Part shown: positions 42,936 to 52,493 of the stretch, piece by piece
Numbering within the stretch: position 1 is the stretch's first letter
Layout: each line of letters opens with the position of its first letter
Source: Cuspidothrix issatschenkoi CHARLIE-1
Lineage (GTDB): Bacteria > Cyanobacteriota > Cyanobacteriia > Cyanobacteriales > Nostocaceae
Assembly (NCBI RefSeq): GCF_002934005.1
Contig: NZ_PGEM01000006.1
Span: forward strand, 1 to 64,000
DNA length: 64,000 nt
Reading direction: 5' to 3'
Position numbers and translations under genes: made by a program
The notes under the pieces: generated by a model
What the model was told of the DNA's origin: nothing
The model's database searches: none
What the model saw: only the letters and a program-made list of their open reading frames with translations

Positions 42936-44516
42936 ATGTCCAAGGTTCTTGTCTCCGATCCCATTGATCAAGTTGGTATTAATATTCTTTCTCAAGTGGC
43001 TACAGTTGATGTTAAAACCACTCTCAAGCCAGATGAACTTAAAGCCATTATTGGTGAGTATGACGCGCTAATGATTCGTTCTGGTACTCGCGTTACTCAA
43101 GAAATTATAGAAGCTGGCACGAAATTAAAAATTATTGGCCGTGCTGGTGTGGGTGTGGATAACGTTGATGTTCCCGCAGCCACTCGCAAAGGAATAGTTG
43201 TCGTCAATTCCCCTGAAGGTAATACCATTGCCGCCGCAGAACACGCCCTAGCAATGATGTTATCCCTATCTCGTCACATTCCTGATGCTAATGCTTCCGT
43301 TAAACGTGGTGAGTGGGATCGCAAAAGTTATGTTGGTTCAGAAGTATACAAAAAAACTCTCGGCGTTGTCGGCTTAGGCAAAATTGGTTCTCACGTTGCC
43401 TCTGTAGCCAAGGCTATGGGAATGAAACTCCTGGCTTATGATCCATTTATCTCCGCAGAAAGAGCCGAACAACTGGGTTGTCAATTAGTCGAGTTAGATT
43501 TGCTATTCCAGCAAGCTGACTATATCACCTTGCATATTCCCAAAACTAAGGAAACTGCTAATTTAATCAACGCTAGAACTTTGGCGTTAATGAAACCCAC
43601 CACCAGAATTATTAACTGCGCTCGAGGTGGGATTATAGATGAAGCGGCTTTAGCAGCAGCCATTAAAGATGGTGTCATTGCTGGGGCAGCTTTGGATGTA
43701 TTTGATGCCGAACCATTGGGTGAATCAGAATTGCGATCGCTCGGTAAAGATGTCATTCTCACTCCCCACCTTGGTGCTTCCACTGCTGAAGCTCAAGTTA
43801 ACGTCGCCATAGATGTGGCTGAACAAATTCGGGATGTGTTATTAGGACTACCTGCCCGCTCTGCTGTCAACATTCCTGGACTTGGCCCCGACATCCTAGA
43901 AGAATTCAAGCCCTACATGGAATTAGCCGAAACCTTGGGTAACTTAGTTGGTCAACTCACCGGCGGTCGAGTAGAAACACTTAATATTACGCTACAAGGG
44001 GAACTAGCAACTAACAAGAGTCAACCCCTAATTATCGCCACCCTCAAAGGACTACTTTACCAAGCCCTGCGGGAACGGGTAAATTATGTTAACGCTAATA
44101 TAGAAGCTAGAGAAAGAGGTATACGCGTTATTGAAACTAGAGATGCTTCAGCGCGAGATTATGCCGGTTCATTACATCTCCAAGCCACAGGTACTTTAGG
44201 TACACATTCTGTCACTGGTGCTTTATTAGGTGATAAGGAAATTCACCTCACTGACATTGATGGTTTCCCCATTAACGTTCCTCCCAGCAAATATATGCTG
44301 TTTACCCTGCACCGTGATGTCCCAGGTATTATTGGTAAACTCGGTTCTCTACTCGGCAGCTTTAATGTCAATATTGCCAGTATGCAGGTCGGTCGAAAAA
44401 TCGTTCGTGGTGATGCTGTAATGGCTTTGAGCATTGATGATCCCCTACCCGATGGCATTTTAGAGGAAATTAAAAAATTACCCGGCATTCGGGATGCTTA
44501 TACAGTCACCCTTTAA
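42936..44516 (+). CDS. serA: D-3-phosphoglycerate dehydrogenase
   Basis: 526 aa, the long form. The substrate/NAD domain has VVGLGKIGSHVA for NAD binding and catalytic His in LTPHLGAST. Then come the intervening ASB domain and a C-terminal ACT domain (LHRDVPGIIGKLGSLLG), which binds serine for feedback in related enzymes. It oxidises 3-phosphoglycerate in the first step of serine synthesis. TTAAAATTAAGTC precedes the ATG. Confidence 0.95.
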   Translation: MSKVLVSDPIDQVGINILSQVATVDVKTTLKPDELKAIIGEYDALMIRSGTRVTQEIIEAGTKLKIIGRAGVGVDNVDVPAATRKGIVVVNSPEGNTIAAAEHALAMMLSLSRHIPDANASVKRGEWDRKSYVGSEVYKKTLGVVGLGKIGSHVASVAKAMGMKLLAYDPFISAERAEQLGCQLVELDLLFQQADYITLHIPKTKETANLINARTLALMKPTTRIINCARGGIIDEAALAAAIKDGVIAGAALDVFDAEPLGESELRSLGKDVILTPHLGASTAEAQVNVAIDVAEQIRDVLLGLPARSAVNIPGLGPDILEEFKPYMELAETLGNLVGQLTGGRVETLNITLQGELATNKSQPLIIATLKGLLYQALRERVNYVNANIEARERGIRVIETRDASARDYAGSLHLQATGTLGTHSVTGALLGDKEIHLTDIDGFPINVPPSKYMLFTLHRDVPGIIGKLGSLLGSFNVNIASMQVGRKIVRGDAVMALSIDDPLPDGILEEIKKLPGIRDAYTVTL

Positions 44517-44532
44517 CTACTACGCCGTAAGT

Positions 44533-44573
44533 CCCCCACTGAATTTGGTACTCCGAATCAGTGTGGGTAGTTC
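44533..44573. repeat. Solo IS200/IS605-type right end
   Basis: CCCACTGAATTTGGTACTCC and ATCAGTGTGGGTAGTTCAC match the right end at 285-319 closely, including GGTACTCC. No transposase is near; likely a relic 17 bp after serA. Confidence 0.6.
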
Positions 44574-44653
44574 ACATCCATCATCTTCATCACAAAAATC
44601 ATAGTTTGTTTTTCCTTTCCATTACCAATCTAAAATCTAAAATCTAAAATTCT

Positions 44654-45574
44654 ATGGCAAATACTTGGTGGGAACTGCATATTTTATCGGAACTAGATTT
44701 AGAAGATACTATATTTTGGCGCTTAGAAAATTTTGGCTGTCGTGGTACAGCAGTAGAAATTAAAGGCAATGTCTTACTAGTTAAAGCCTATTTACCCAGC
44801 TTTCAAGCACAACTTTTAGATTTAGCAGCTTTATCATTATCACTCCGTCAAGATGCGCTATGTGTTGGACTATCATCCCCCATACTCCATTGGGGTTTAA
44901 TTGACGAGGAAGACTGGTCTAGTAGCTGGAAACAACATTGGCAACCTGAAGAAATAGGCGATCGCTTCCTCATTAACCCCGCTTGGTTGCCTTTACCCAC
45001 ATCCATGGACCGCCTAGTAATTCGCTTAGATCCAGGCGTAGCATTTGGTACGGGTAATCACGCTACCACCCAATTATGTTTAGAATCCCTGGAAATGCGC
45101 TTTAGTGAACTTCCGCACTCCTTCGTTGGTACAGAGGAAAAAGGAGAACCTTTAGTTATTGCTGATATTGGTTGTGGTTCAGGTATTCTTGGTATTGGGG
45201 CAATATTATTAGGCGCGGGTAAAGTTTATGCAGTTGATAATGATCCCTTAGCCGTAAAATCTACTTTTAGTAATCGCGCTCTCAATGATATACGACCTGA
45301 TGCTTTAATCCCCATGGAAGGAAGTGTCAGTATGATACAGAAAATCATAGATCAGCCTGTAGATGGAATTGTCTGCAATATTTTAGCTGATGTGATTATT
45401 GAATTACTTCCAGAAATGACCGCCATTTCCAAACCTAGCACTTGGGGAATATTTAGCGGTATTTTACTAGAACAATCAAAAGGAGTTGCAGATGCCTTAG
45501 AACAAAACGGTTGGATAGTTGCTACTCTCTGGAAACGCAAAGAATGGTGTTGTTTAAATGCCCGGCGTTGTTAG
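44654..45574 (+). CDS. prmA: Ribosomal protein L11 methyltransferase
   Basis: 306 aa. [17 protein letters not shown], the PrmA signature, precedes the SAM-binding [15 protein letters not shown] and VCNILADVI. It trimethylates L11 on several residues. A short insert ([13 protein letters not shown]) precedes the SAM motif. It lies between serA and purL on the same strand with short gaps, but the repeats around it suggest no tight operon. Confidence 0.92.
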   Translation: MANTWWELHILSELDLEDTIFWRLENFGCRGTAVEIKGNVLLVKAYLPSFQAQLLDLAALSLSLRQDALCVGLSSPILHWGLIDEEDWSSSWKQHWQPEEIGDRFLINPAWLPLPTSMDRLVIRLDPGVAFGTGNHATTQLCLESLEMRFSELPHSFVGTEEKGEPLVIADIGCGSGILGIGAILLGAGKVYAVDNDPLAVKSTFSNRALNDIRPDALIPMEGSVSMIQKIIDQPVDGIVCNILADVIIELLPEMTAISKPSTWGIFSGILLEQSKGVADALEQNGWIVATLWKRKEWCCLNARRC

Positions 45575-45626
45575 TGATGCTTAACCAGATAAAATAATCA
45601 TCTGTCCTCTTGGTGCATAACAAACC

Positions 45627-48032
45627 ATGACCACCATTTCCGAAAGTCCCTTTTCTCCCCAAGAAATCGCCTCAGAAGGCATTAAACCAGAAGAATATAC
45701 CGACATTGTCCGCCGCCTAGGCCGTCATCCCAACAAAGCCGAATTAGGTATGTTTGGAGTAATGTGGTCAGAACATTGTTGTTATAAAAATTCCCGTCCT
45801 CTCCTCAAACAGTTTCCCACCACAGGCCCCCGCATCCTGGTAGGACCCGGTGAAAATGCTGGAGTTGTAGACTTAGGAGATGGATTGCAACTAGCCTTTA
45901 AAATAGAATCCCATAACCACCCTTCCGCCGTTGAACCCTTCCAAGGTGCTGCGACAGGTGTAGGAGGTATATTAAGAGATATATTTACAATGGGGGCGCG
46001 TCCCATTGCCCTATTAAATTCTCTCCGCTTCGGTAGTTTAGATGACCCGAAAACCCAAAGATTGTTTATCGGTGTTGTAGCGGGTATAAGCCATTATGGT
46101 AACTGTGTCGGTGTTCCCACAGTTGGTGGTGAAGTCTATTTTGACCCAGCTTATTCAGGAAATCCCTTAGTTAACGTCATGGCACTGGGATTAATGGAAA
46201 CATCAGAAATCGTAAAATCCGGCGCTGCGGGAATTGGCAACCCTGTTTTATATGTCGGTTCAACCACCGGACGGGATGGCATGGGAGGCGCGAGTTTCGC
46301 CAGTGCTGAATTAACCGATGAGTCAATGGATAACCGTCCTGCGGTGCAAGTAGGCGATCCATTTTTAGAGAAATCCTTAATTGAAGCTTGTTTAGAAGCC
46401 TTTAAAACCGGGGCGGTGGTAGCGGCTCAAGATATGGGTGCTGCTGGTATAACTTGTTCTACTTCGGAAATGGCTGCTAAGGGCGGCGTAGGTATTGAAT
46501 TTAACCTAGACAGAGTTCCATCGCGAGAGTTGGGAATGGTACCTTATGAATATCTGCTTTCCGAATCTCAAGAAAGAATGTTGTTTGTGTCCCAAAAAGG
46601 ACGAGAACAGGAATTAATTGATATTTTCCACCGTTGGGGACTGCAAGCTGTAGTTGCGGGTACGGTTATTGAGGAACCCATTGTCAGGATTTTGTTTCAT
46701 GGGGAAATAGCGGCGGAAATTCCTGCTGATGCTTTGGCAGAAAATACGCCTTTATATGAACGGGAACTATTATCAGAACCTCCCGAATATGCAAGAACGG
46801 CTTGGGCATGGACTGATGCCAGTTTACCTAACTGTGATATTACCGGGATTGAAGTTAATGGCAAGTTGCAATCTTGGCAAGATGTTTTATTAACTTTGCT
46901 GGGTACACCTACCATTGCTTCTAAGAGTTGGGTATATCGGCAATATGATCATCAGGTGCAAAATAATACTGTGTTGTTGCCTGGTGGTGCGGATGCTGCT
47001 GTAGTGCGTTTGCGTCCTTTAGAAGCAAACCCCAATCTAAAATCTAGCATCCAAAATCTAAAATCCGGTGTTGCGGCTACGGTAGACTGTAATTCTCGTT
47101 ATGTTTATCTTGACCCCTACGAAGGAGCTAAGGCAGTGGTAGCGGAAGCGGCACGGAATCTTAGTTGTGTGGGCGCGCAACCCCTAGCGGTGACGGATAA
47201 CCTCAATTTTGGTAGTCCCGAAAAACCCATCGGTTATTGGCAGTTAGCGTCCGCTTGTCGAGGTTTAAGTGAAGGTTGTCAGGAGTTAGGAACGCCGGTA
47301 ACTGGTGGTAATGTGTCCTTGTATAATGAAACCTTTGATAATCAGGGAAATCCTCAGCCTATTTATCCAACTCCTGTTGTGGGAATGGTGGGTTTAATTG
47401 AAGATTTAGATAAAATCTGTGGTCAAGGTTGGAAAAAACAAGGTGATATAATTTACCTTTTAGGTTTACCCATTCAATCCAAAATCCTTCGACCGGTCGA
47501 AGTCCAAACTCCAAAATCTCAAATTGAATTGGGTGCTTCCGAGTATTTAGCAACGATTCACAATACAATTGCTGGAAACCCGCCTAGAGTTGATTTTGCT
47601 TTAGAACGTAATGTACAAAGAGCTTGTCGTGAGGGCATTCGTTCTGGATGGGTGCGTTCAGCCCATGATACTGCTGAAGGTGGTTTAACCGTAGCTTTGG
47701 CGGAGTGTTGTTTAAGTGGTAAGTTAGGGGCTAAAATTAATTTAGGTATTTCTGCAAATCATGATTCTCGTTTTGATGAAGTGCTATTTGGTGAAGGTGG
47801 TGCGAGAATCTTGGTTTCTGTAAGTGCTGAAAATCAGGAAATTTGGCAATCCTATTTACAAGAACATTTAGGAGAAAATTGGCAAAAATTGGGCGTGGTT
47901 GCTGACTCGGAAATTGGTTTAATGGTTTCTACCATTGATAACCAAGAAATAATTAAGGTTAGCATTTCTGACATGGGCAACGTTTACGATCAAGCGATCG
48001 CTCAACGTCTCACTATCTATGCAAACACATAA
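45627..48032 (+). CDS. purL: Phosphoribosylformylglycinamidine synthase II
   Basis: 801 aa, the small PurL that works with PurS and PurQ. Features: [51 protein letters not shown] and [14 protein letters not shown]. It makes formylglycinamidine ribonucleotide in purine synthesis. Two segments look like in-frame repeat insertions: [15 protein letters not shown] (47028-47066) and [18 protein letters not shown] (47474-47530, including a 16-bp palindrome). Both fall between conserved motifs. A small purF follows after a repeat-filled gap. Confidence 0.95.
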   Translation: MTTISESPFSPQEIASEGIKPEEYTDIVRRLGRHPNKAELGMFGVMWSEHCCYKNSRPLLKQFPTTGPRILVGPGENAGVVDLGDGLQLAFKIESHNHPSAVEPFQGAATGVGGILRDIFTMGARPIALLNSLRFGSLDDPKTQRLFIGVVAGISHYGNCVGVPTVGGEVYFDPAYSGNPLVNVMALGLMETSEIVKSGAAGIGNPVLYVGSTTGRDGMGGASFASAELTDESMDNRPAVQVGDPFLEKSLIEACLEAFKTGAVVAAQDMGAAGITCSTSEMAAKGGVGIEFNLDRVPSRELGMVPYEYLLSESQERMLFVSQKGREQELIDIFHRWGLQAVVAGTVIEEPIVRILFHGEIAAEIPADALAENTPLYERELLSEPPEYARTAWAWTDASLPNCDITGIEVNGKLQSWQDVLLTLLGTPTIASKSWVYRQYDHQVQNNTVLLPGGADAAVVRLRPLEANPNLKSSIQNLKSGVAATVDCNSRYVYLDPYEGAKAVVAEAARNLSCVGAQPLAVTDNLNFGSPEKPIGYWQLASACRGLSEGCQELGTPVTGGNVSLYNETFDNQGNPQPIYPTPVVGMVGLIEDLDKICGQGWKKQGDIIYLLGLPIQSKILRPVEVQTPKSQIELGASEYLATIHNTIAGNPPRVDFALERNVQRACREGIRSGWVRSAHDTAEGGLTVALAECCLSGKLGAKINLGISANHDSRFDEVLFGEGGARILVSVSAENQEIWQSYLQEHLGENWQKLGVVADSEIGLMVSTIDNQEIIKVSISDMGNVYDQAIAQRLTIYANT

Positions 48033-48173
48033 ACAGCTTGAAAATTTACAATTGGTGTTTAATCCTTAACCAAATTACGGTACTGTTGTGATAGATGGTT
48101 AAAGATTTGTTAAGAAAAAGGAAGAAGGTGATAGGTGCTACGCCACGGTGACAGATGACAGTAAGAAGGCAAA

Positions 48174-48270
48174 AGTTGATTCTTACCCATTACCAATTTC
48201 CCATTACCCATTACCCATTACCCATTACCAATTTCCCATTACCCATTACCCATTACCAATTTCCCAGTTA
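48174..48270. repeat. ATTACCCATTACC / AATTTCCC short-repeat tract
   Basis: Repeating CCATTACC and CAATTTCC units, a tandem array in front of purF. A long upstream frame reads through it (THYQFPITHYPLPIT), but that is not taken as coding. Confidence 0.85.
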
Positions 48271-48298
48271 CGACACCCCACCAGGAGCAAAAACCAGC

Positions 48299-49777
48299 AT
48301 GATTCCCCAGCATCCTATCACCTCTGATCAATCCATCAACATCGGTGAAAACGCCTGTGACAAACCAGAAGAAGCTTGTGGTGTGTTTGGCATTTACGCC
48401 CCAGAACAAGATGTTGCAAAAATGACATACTTTGGATTGTATGCCCTCCAACATCGGGGTCAAGAATCTGCTGGTATTGCTGTTTTTGAAGGAACTCACG
48501 TCCACCAGCACAAAGATATGGGTTTGGTGTCTCAAGTATTTAGTGAAGCTATTTTAGAAGAATTACCCGGTAATCTTGCGGTTGGTCATACCCGTTATTC
48601 TACCACTGGTTCTAGTCGCAAAGTTAATGCCCAACCTGCGGTAGTAGAAAGTCGTTTAGGTAATTTGGCACTATCACATAATGGTAATTTAGTCAATACC
48701 ATACAATTGGGAGAACAATTAGTTAAAAGTAATTTTAACCTAGTTACAACCACAGATTCAGAAATGATTGCCTATGCGATCGCCCAGGAAATTAACTCCG
48801 GTGCAGACTGGTTAACAGGTGCAATGAATGCCTTTAAACGTTGTCAAGGTGCATTTAGCCTCGTAATTGGTACACCCGATGGTATTATGGGGACTCGTGA
48901 CCCTAACGGCATTCGTCCCTTAGTCATTGGTACATTAGATAGTAATCCGGTGCGTTACGTTCTCGCTTCCGAAACCTGTGGTTTAGATATTATTGGTGCT
49001 GAATATCTGCGTGATGTTCAACCAGGGGAATTAGTTTGGATCACCGAAACAGGTTTAGAATCATTTCAATGGCATGAAAAGTCAGAACGCAAACTATGTA
49101 TTTTTGAAATGATCTACTTTGCCCGTCCTGATAGTTTAATGCACAACGAAACTTTATATAGCTATCGGATACGTTTAGGACAAAGATTAGCAAAAGAATC
49201 ACCCATAGAAGCAGACATAGTATTTGGTGTACCTGATTCTGGCATACCTGCGGCCATTGGTTTCTCCCAAAAATCGGGAATAGCCTATGGTGAAGGATTG
49301 ATTAAAAATCGCTACGTCGGTAGGACATTTATTCAACCCACCCAAAGTATGCGCGAAACCGGAATTAAAATGAAATTGAACCCCCTGAAAGATGTCTTAT
49401 TTGGCAAGAGAGTGGTAATAATTGATGATTCCATCGTCCGGGGAACTACTAGCCGCAAACTTGTTAAAGCTTTGCGTGATGCAGGTGCGATAGAAGTACA
49501 CATGAGAATATCTTCCCCACCTGTAACCCATCCTTGCTTTTATGGTATAGATACAGATACCCAAGATCAACTAATTGCCGCCACAAAATCAGTTGCAGAA
49601 ATAGCGAAACAATTAGAAGTTGATACTCTTGCTTATTTGACTTGGGAAGGAATGTTAGAAACCACTAGGGAAGATACAAATAGTTTCTGTTCAGCTTGTT
49701 TTACAGGTAATTATCCTGTAGCTATTCCTGAACGAGTGAAGCGTTCTAAATTAATCTTAGAAAAAGCGACAATTTAA
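48299..49777 (+). CDS. purF: Amidophosphoribosyltransferase
   Basis: 492 aa from the chosen ATG at 48299. A propeptide-like N-terminus leads to EEACGVFGIYAPE, where Cys becomes the N-terminal nucleophile for glutamine hydrolysis. The PRPP site is VVIIDDSIVRGTTSRK. Later Cys residues (SFCSACFTG) are those that bind the Fe-S cluster in B. subtilis-type PurF. It commits PRPP to purine synthesis. An in-frame start at 48155 would add 48 residues encoded by the ATTACCC array; AGGAG near 48283 supports 48299. Confidence 0.95.
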   Translation: MIPQHPITSDQSINIGENACDKPEEACGVFGIYAPEQDVAKMTYFGLYALQHRGQESAGIAVFEGTHVHQHKDMGLVSQVFSEAILEELPGNLAVGHTRYSTTGSSRKVNAQPAVVESRLGNLALSHNGNLVNTIQLGEQLVKSNFNLVTTTDSEMIAYAIAQEINSGADWLTGAMNAFKRCQGAFSLVIGTPDGIMGTRDPNGIRPLVIGTLDSNPVRYVLASETCGLDIIGAEYLRDVQPGELVWITETGLESFQWHEKSERKLCIFEMIYFARPDSLMHNETLYSYRIRLGQRLAKESPIEADIVFGVPDSGIPAAIGFSQKSGIAYGEGLIKNRYVGRTFIQPTQSMRETGIKMKLNPLKDVLFGKRVVIIDDSIVRGTTSRKLVKALRDAGAIEVHMRISSPPVTHPCFYGIDTDTQDQLIAATKSVAEIAKQLEVDTLAYLTWEGMLETTREDTNSFCSACFTGNYPVAIPERVKRSKLILEKATI

Positions 49778-49781
49778 GTGA

Positions 49782-50030
49782 GGCAAAAAGATCCCCGACT
49801 TCTATGAACAATTTATCATTGATGGACACAATCAATCAAAGAAGTCGGGGATCTGGGTATTAAAGGCAAAAAGATCCCCGACTTCTATGAACAATTTATC
49901 ATTGATGGACACAATCAATCAAAGAAGTCGGGGATCTGGGTATTAAAGGCAAAAAGATCCCCGACTTCTATGAGCAATTTATCATTGATGGACACAATCA
50001 ATCAAAGAAGTCGGGGATCTGGGTATTAAA
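49782..50030. repeat. Three tandem 83-bp palindromic units
   Basis: Units at 49782-49864, 49865-49947 and 49948-50030, nearly identical (one A/G change in unit 3). Each holds AAAGATCCCCGACTTCT and, after a 38-bp loop, AGAAGTCGGGGATCTGGG, so each can fold into a hairpin. Single related copies are at 6306-6362 and 56373-56441. Confidence 0.95.
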
Positions 50031-50042
50031 GATTAATATTTA

Positions 50043-50657
50043 TCAAATATTACCACCTTGAAAAATCTGTTGGGCAGTCAAATTCAAATCTGGAAAAGTT
50101 GGTGATATCATCCTTTCATCATTTCTAAACTGCCTTACTTGATACTCATCTTCAATTAATAAGTAAATAGATATAGTAGGTTGTTTAGGACTACCTATAT
50201 AACGAATACCTCCTAAAGCTAAATAATCAATAATCCAATATTCAGGAATGCCAATCTCTTCATAATCTCGTAATTTAGTTAGGTAGTCATCACGCCAATT
50301 TGTACTAACGACCTCAACAATTAAGGGAATAGAAGCAGCTTGAGTTACAGTTGATTGTTTTTGCCACAGAGGTTCATTGACTAAATTAGTTTTGTTTAAT
50401 AATAGAATATCTGGTACATAACCTGATTCGCTTTCAGGCGGTTTGACTAATGCTTGTTTAGGAATGGAATAAGGAAGATTTAATCTATCAAATTCTACAG
50501 TTATTTTCCTAGCTGTAAAACCTATGACATCTTCATGTGGTCCTGTTGGTTGTGACATCTCCACAATTACTCCATTATGCAGTTCATAGGGTTCTCCATC
50601 TGGTTTCCAATCTGCAAATTCCGCAAAGGTTACTGGTTTTTGTAAAACTTGAACCAT
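50043..50657 (-). CDS. Uma2-family (DUF820) endonuclease-like protein
   Basis: 204 aa. The PD-(D/E)xK-type core is visible: SGYVPDILLL, then IPLIVEVVSTNWRDDYLTKLRDY and IPEYWIIDYLALGG. Uma2 proteins are very abundant in cyanobacteria and their physiological role is not known. Its start codon abuts the truncated usher frame at 50656, and the three 83-bp repeats lie just after its stop, so it looks like part of a mobile or inserted unit. Confidence 0.85.
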   Translation of the reverse strand: MVQVLQKPVTFAEFADWKPDGEPYELHNGVIVEMSQPTGPHEDVIGFTARKITVEFDRLNLPYSIPKQALVKPPESESGYVPDILLLNKTNLVNEPLWQKQSTVTQAASIPLIVEVVSTNWRDDYLTKLRDYEEIGIPEYWIIDYLALGGIRYIGSPKQPTISIYLLIEDEYQVRQFRNDERMISPTFPDLNLTAQQIFQGGNI

Positions 50658-52161
50658 GATTTATATACCCTCCGGTAGTGGTTCTACAAAAGTTGTAATT
50701 CGTGATGCTTTGGGTCGAGAAGAGGTAATCACTTCACCTTTTTATTTTGCTGGAGGGTTGCTAAAACCCGGTTTATCTGACTACAGCTTTAATTTAGGTT
50801 TACAGCGATTTAAACTAGATGCTGATAATTTTAATTATGGTTCTCCGGCTTTTCTCGGTCGCTATCATCAGGGTATCACTAACTCCCTGACCCTGGGCGG
50901 GCGCTTGGAGGTTGCTAGTAATTTAATTAGTGGTGGTTCTACTCTAATCACTACCCTACCCTTTGGGGCTTTAGAACTATCCCTGGCCGCTAGTAGTGAA
51001 TCAGGAATTTCCGGGACTGCGGCTGCCCTCACCTATAGCTATTCTAGTCGTAATATCGGTTTTGGTGGTTCGGTGCGGCTGTTGAGTGACCGATATGCTA
51101 ATTTAAGTTTGAAAGCATTAGATGACAGAGCCACCTTAGAAAATAATGCTTTTATTTCTATCTCTCCTATCCGTAATTTCAGCTTAGGTTTGCAGTATGC
51201 GTCCTCTGACTTCCGTGACAAAGGACAGAATAACCTTCTAGGTCTTACCAGTACTTTGCGTCTCAATTCCCGTGCAGATTTATCTATAAATCTCACCAAG
51301 TCTAACCAACCTACACAACCAACTACAAATGAACTATTTATCGGGTTCAATTATACTTTAGGTAATGCGAGGGCTAGTATTAATCGGCAAAATACCAATG
51401 GTAAAACTGTAATTAGCTCCACTGTATCCTTGGAAAAATCTCGACCGGTTGGCAATGGCTGGGGCTACCGTCTTCAGGTTAACCCCAACGAGGAAAAAAT
51501 TCCCGCCAATGGTAATATCCAGTATCGCGCTCCCTTTGGGGTTTATGAGTTAAACCTCAACCGCAGTAATGGTATAAATAGTGGCTCTGTTAATATCTCT
51601 GGTAGTATTATCGGCATAGGAAATAGTGTTTTTCTGGCTCCTCCTGTCACTGAAAGCTTTGCACTGATAAAAGTTCCAGGGGTGAGGGGTGTGCGTGGTT
51701 ACAGTAATAATCAGGAAATTGGACGCACTAATTCTCAGGGTAATTTAATAATTACTAATCTGCGCCCTTATAATGGGAATAATTTGAAAATCCAAGATGA
51801 GGATATTCCTTTAAACTACAAAATTGATGCTAATGAAAAGGTCATTGCTCCGACTTTTCGAGGTGGGGCAGTTGTGCCTTTTCCTGTGCGCCTAATTCAG
51901 GGTCTTATCGGTACTTTGTCGGTAGAAACATCAGGAAAAACCGTAATTCCGTCCTATGGTCAGTTAAATGTAACTGTGGATAATCAAATTATTAACTCAC
52001 CTATTGGTAAGGAAGGAGATTTTTATTTAGACAGTGTTCCTCCGGGAAAATATGCAGCTAATGTAGACTATGAAGGAGGTATTTGTAATTTTGAGCTAAC
52101 TATTCCCCAGTCTCAGGAACAAATAGTTAATTTAGGTAATTTAAAGTGTATCACTCCTTAG
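50656..52161 (+). pseudogene. Fimbrial usher, 5'-truncated
   Basis: 501 codons matching the C-terminal two thirds of an outer-membrane usher. SGSGSTKVVIRDALGREEV and LLKPGLSDYSFNLGLQRF are usual for the early barrel; alternating beta strands follow, and the end (TSGKTVIPSYGQLNVTVDN) is a PapC_C-like domain. Ushers are 750-900 aa with an N-terminal signal peptide; both that and the plug's front half are missing. The frame begins right at the Uma2 junction with no signal peptide and no ribosome binding site of its own. Probably not functional. No chaperone or pilin gene is nearby. Confidence 0.75.
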
Positions 52162-52280
52162 AGGGTGTTTTAAGCTGTTACGCAACAACTTAACTATCTC
52201 TGTTCCCCATTCCCCATTCCCCATTCCCCATTCCCTTTTAACGCTAACCTACTTAACTCTTAAATTCAAATTTTTTCTCC

Positions 52281-52493
52281 ATGTCTGATCAAATTAGTCT
52301 CCAAGTCAATGGAGAAACGCGCAATTGTTTATCCCTAACTCCTTTACCGGAATTACTGCAAGAATTAGGTTTTAATCCGCGTTTAGTAGCAGTAGAATAC
52401 AACGGTGAAATATTACATCGTCAATTTTGGACTGAAACTCAAATCAAAGACGGCGATCGCTTAGAAGTAGTCACCATCGTGGGTGGTGGTTAA
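52281..52493 (+). CDS. thiS: Thiamine biosynthesis sulfur carrier ThiS
   Basis: 70 aa, standard length. LQVNGETRNC, LPELLQELGFNPRLVAVEYNG and the end VVTIVGGG with its terminal Gly-Gly are typical ThiS. As a thiocarboxylate it gives sulfur to the thiazole ring of thiamine. It ends tail to tail with the glycosyltransferase gene, overlapping by 4 bp. Other thi genes are not in the window. Confidence 0.9.
   Translation: MSDQISLQVNGETRNCLSLTPLPELLQELGFNPRLVAVEYNGEILHRQFWTETQIKDGDRLEVVTIVGGG

Noticed and set aside
49782-50030. Possible CRISPR array
   Set aside because: The whole 83-bp unit is repeated with no variable spacers, and each unit is itself palindromic. No cas genes are present.
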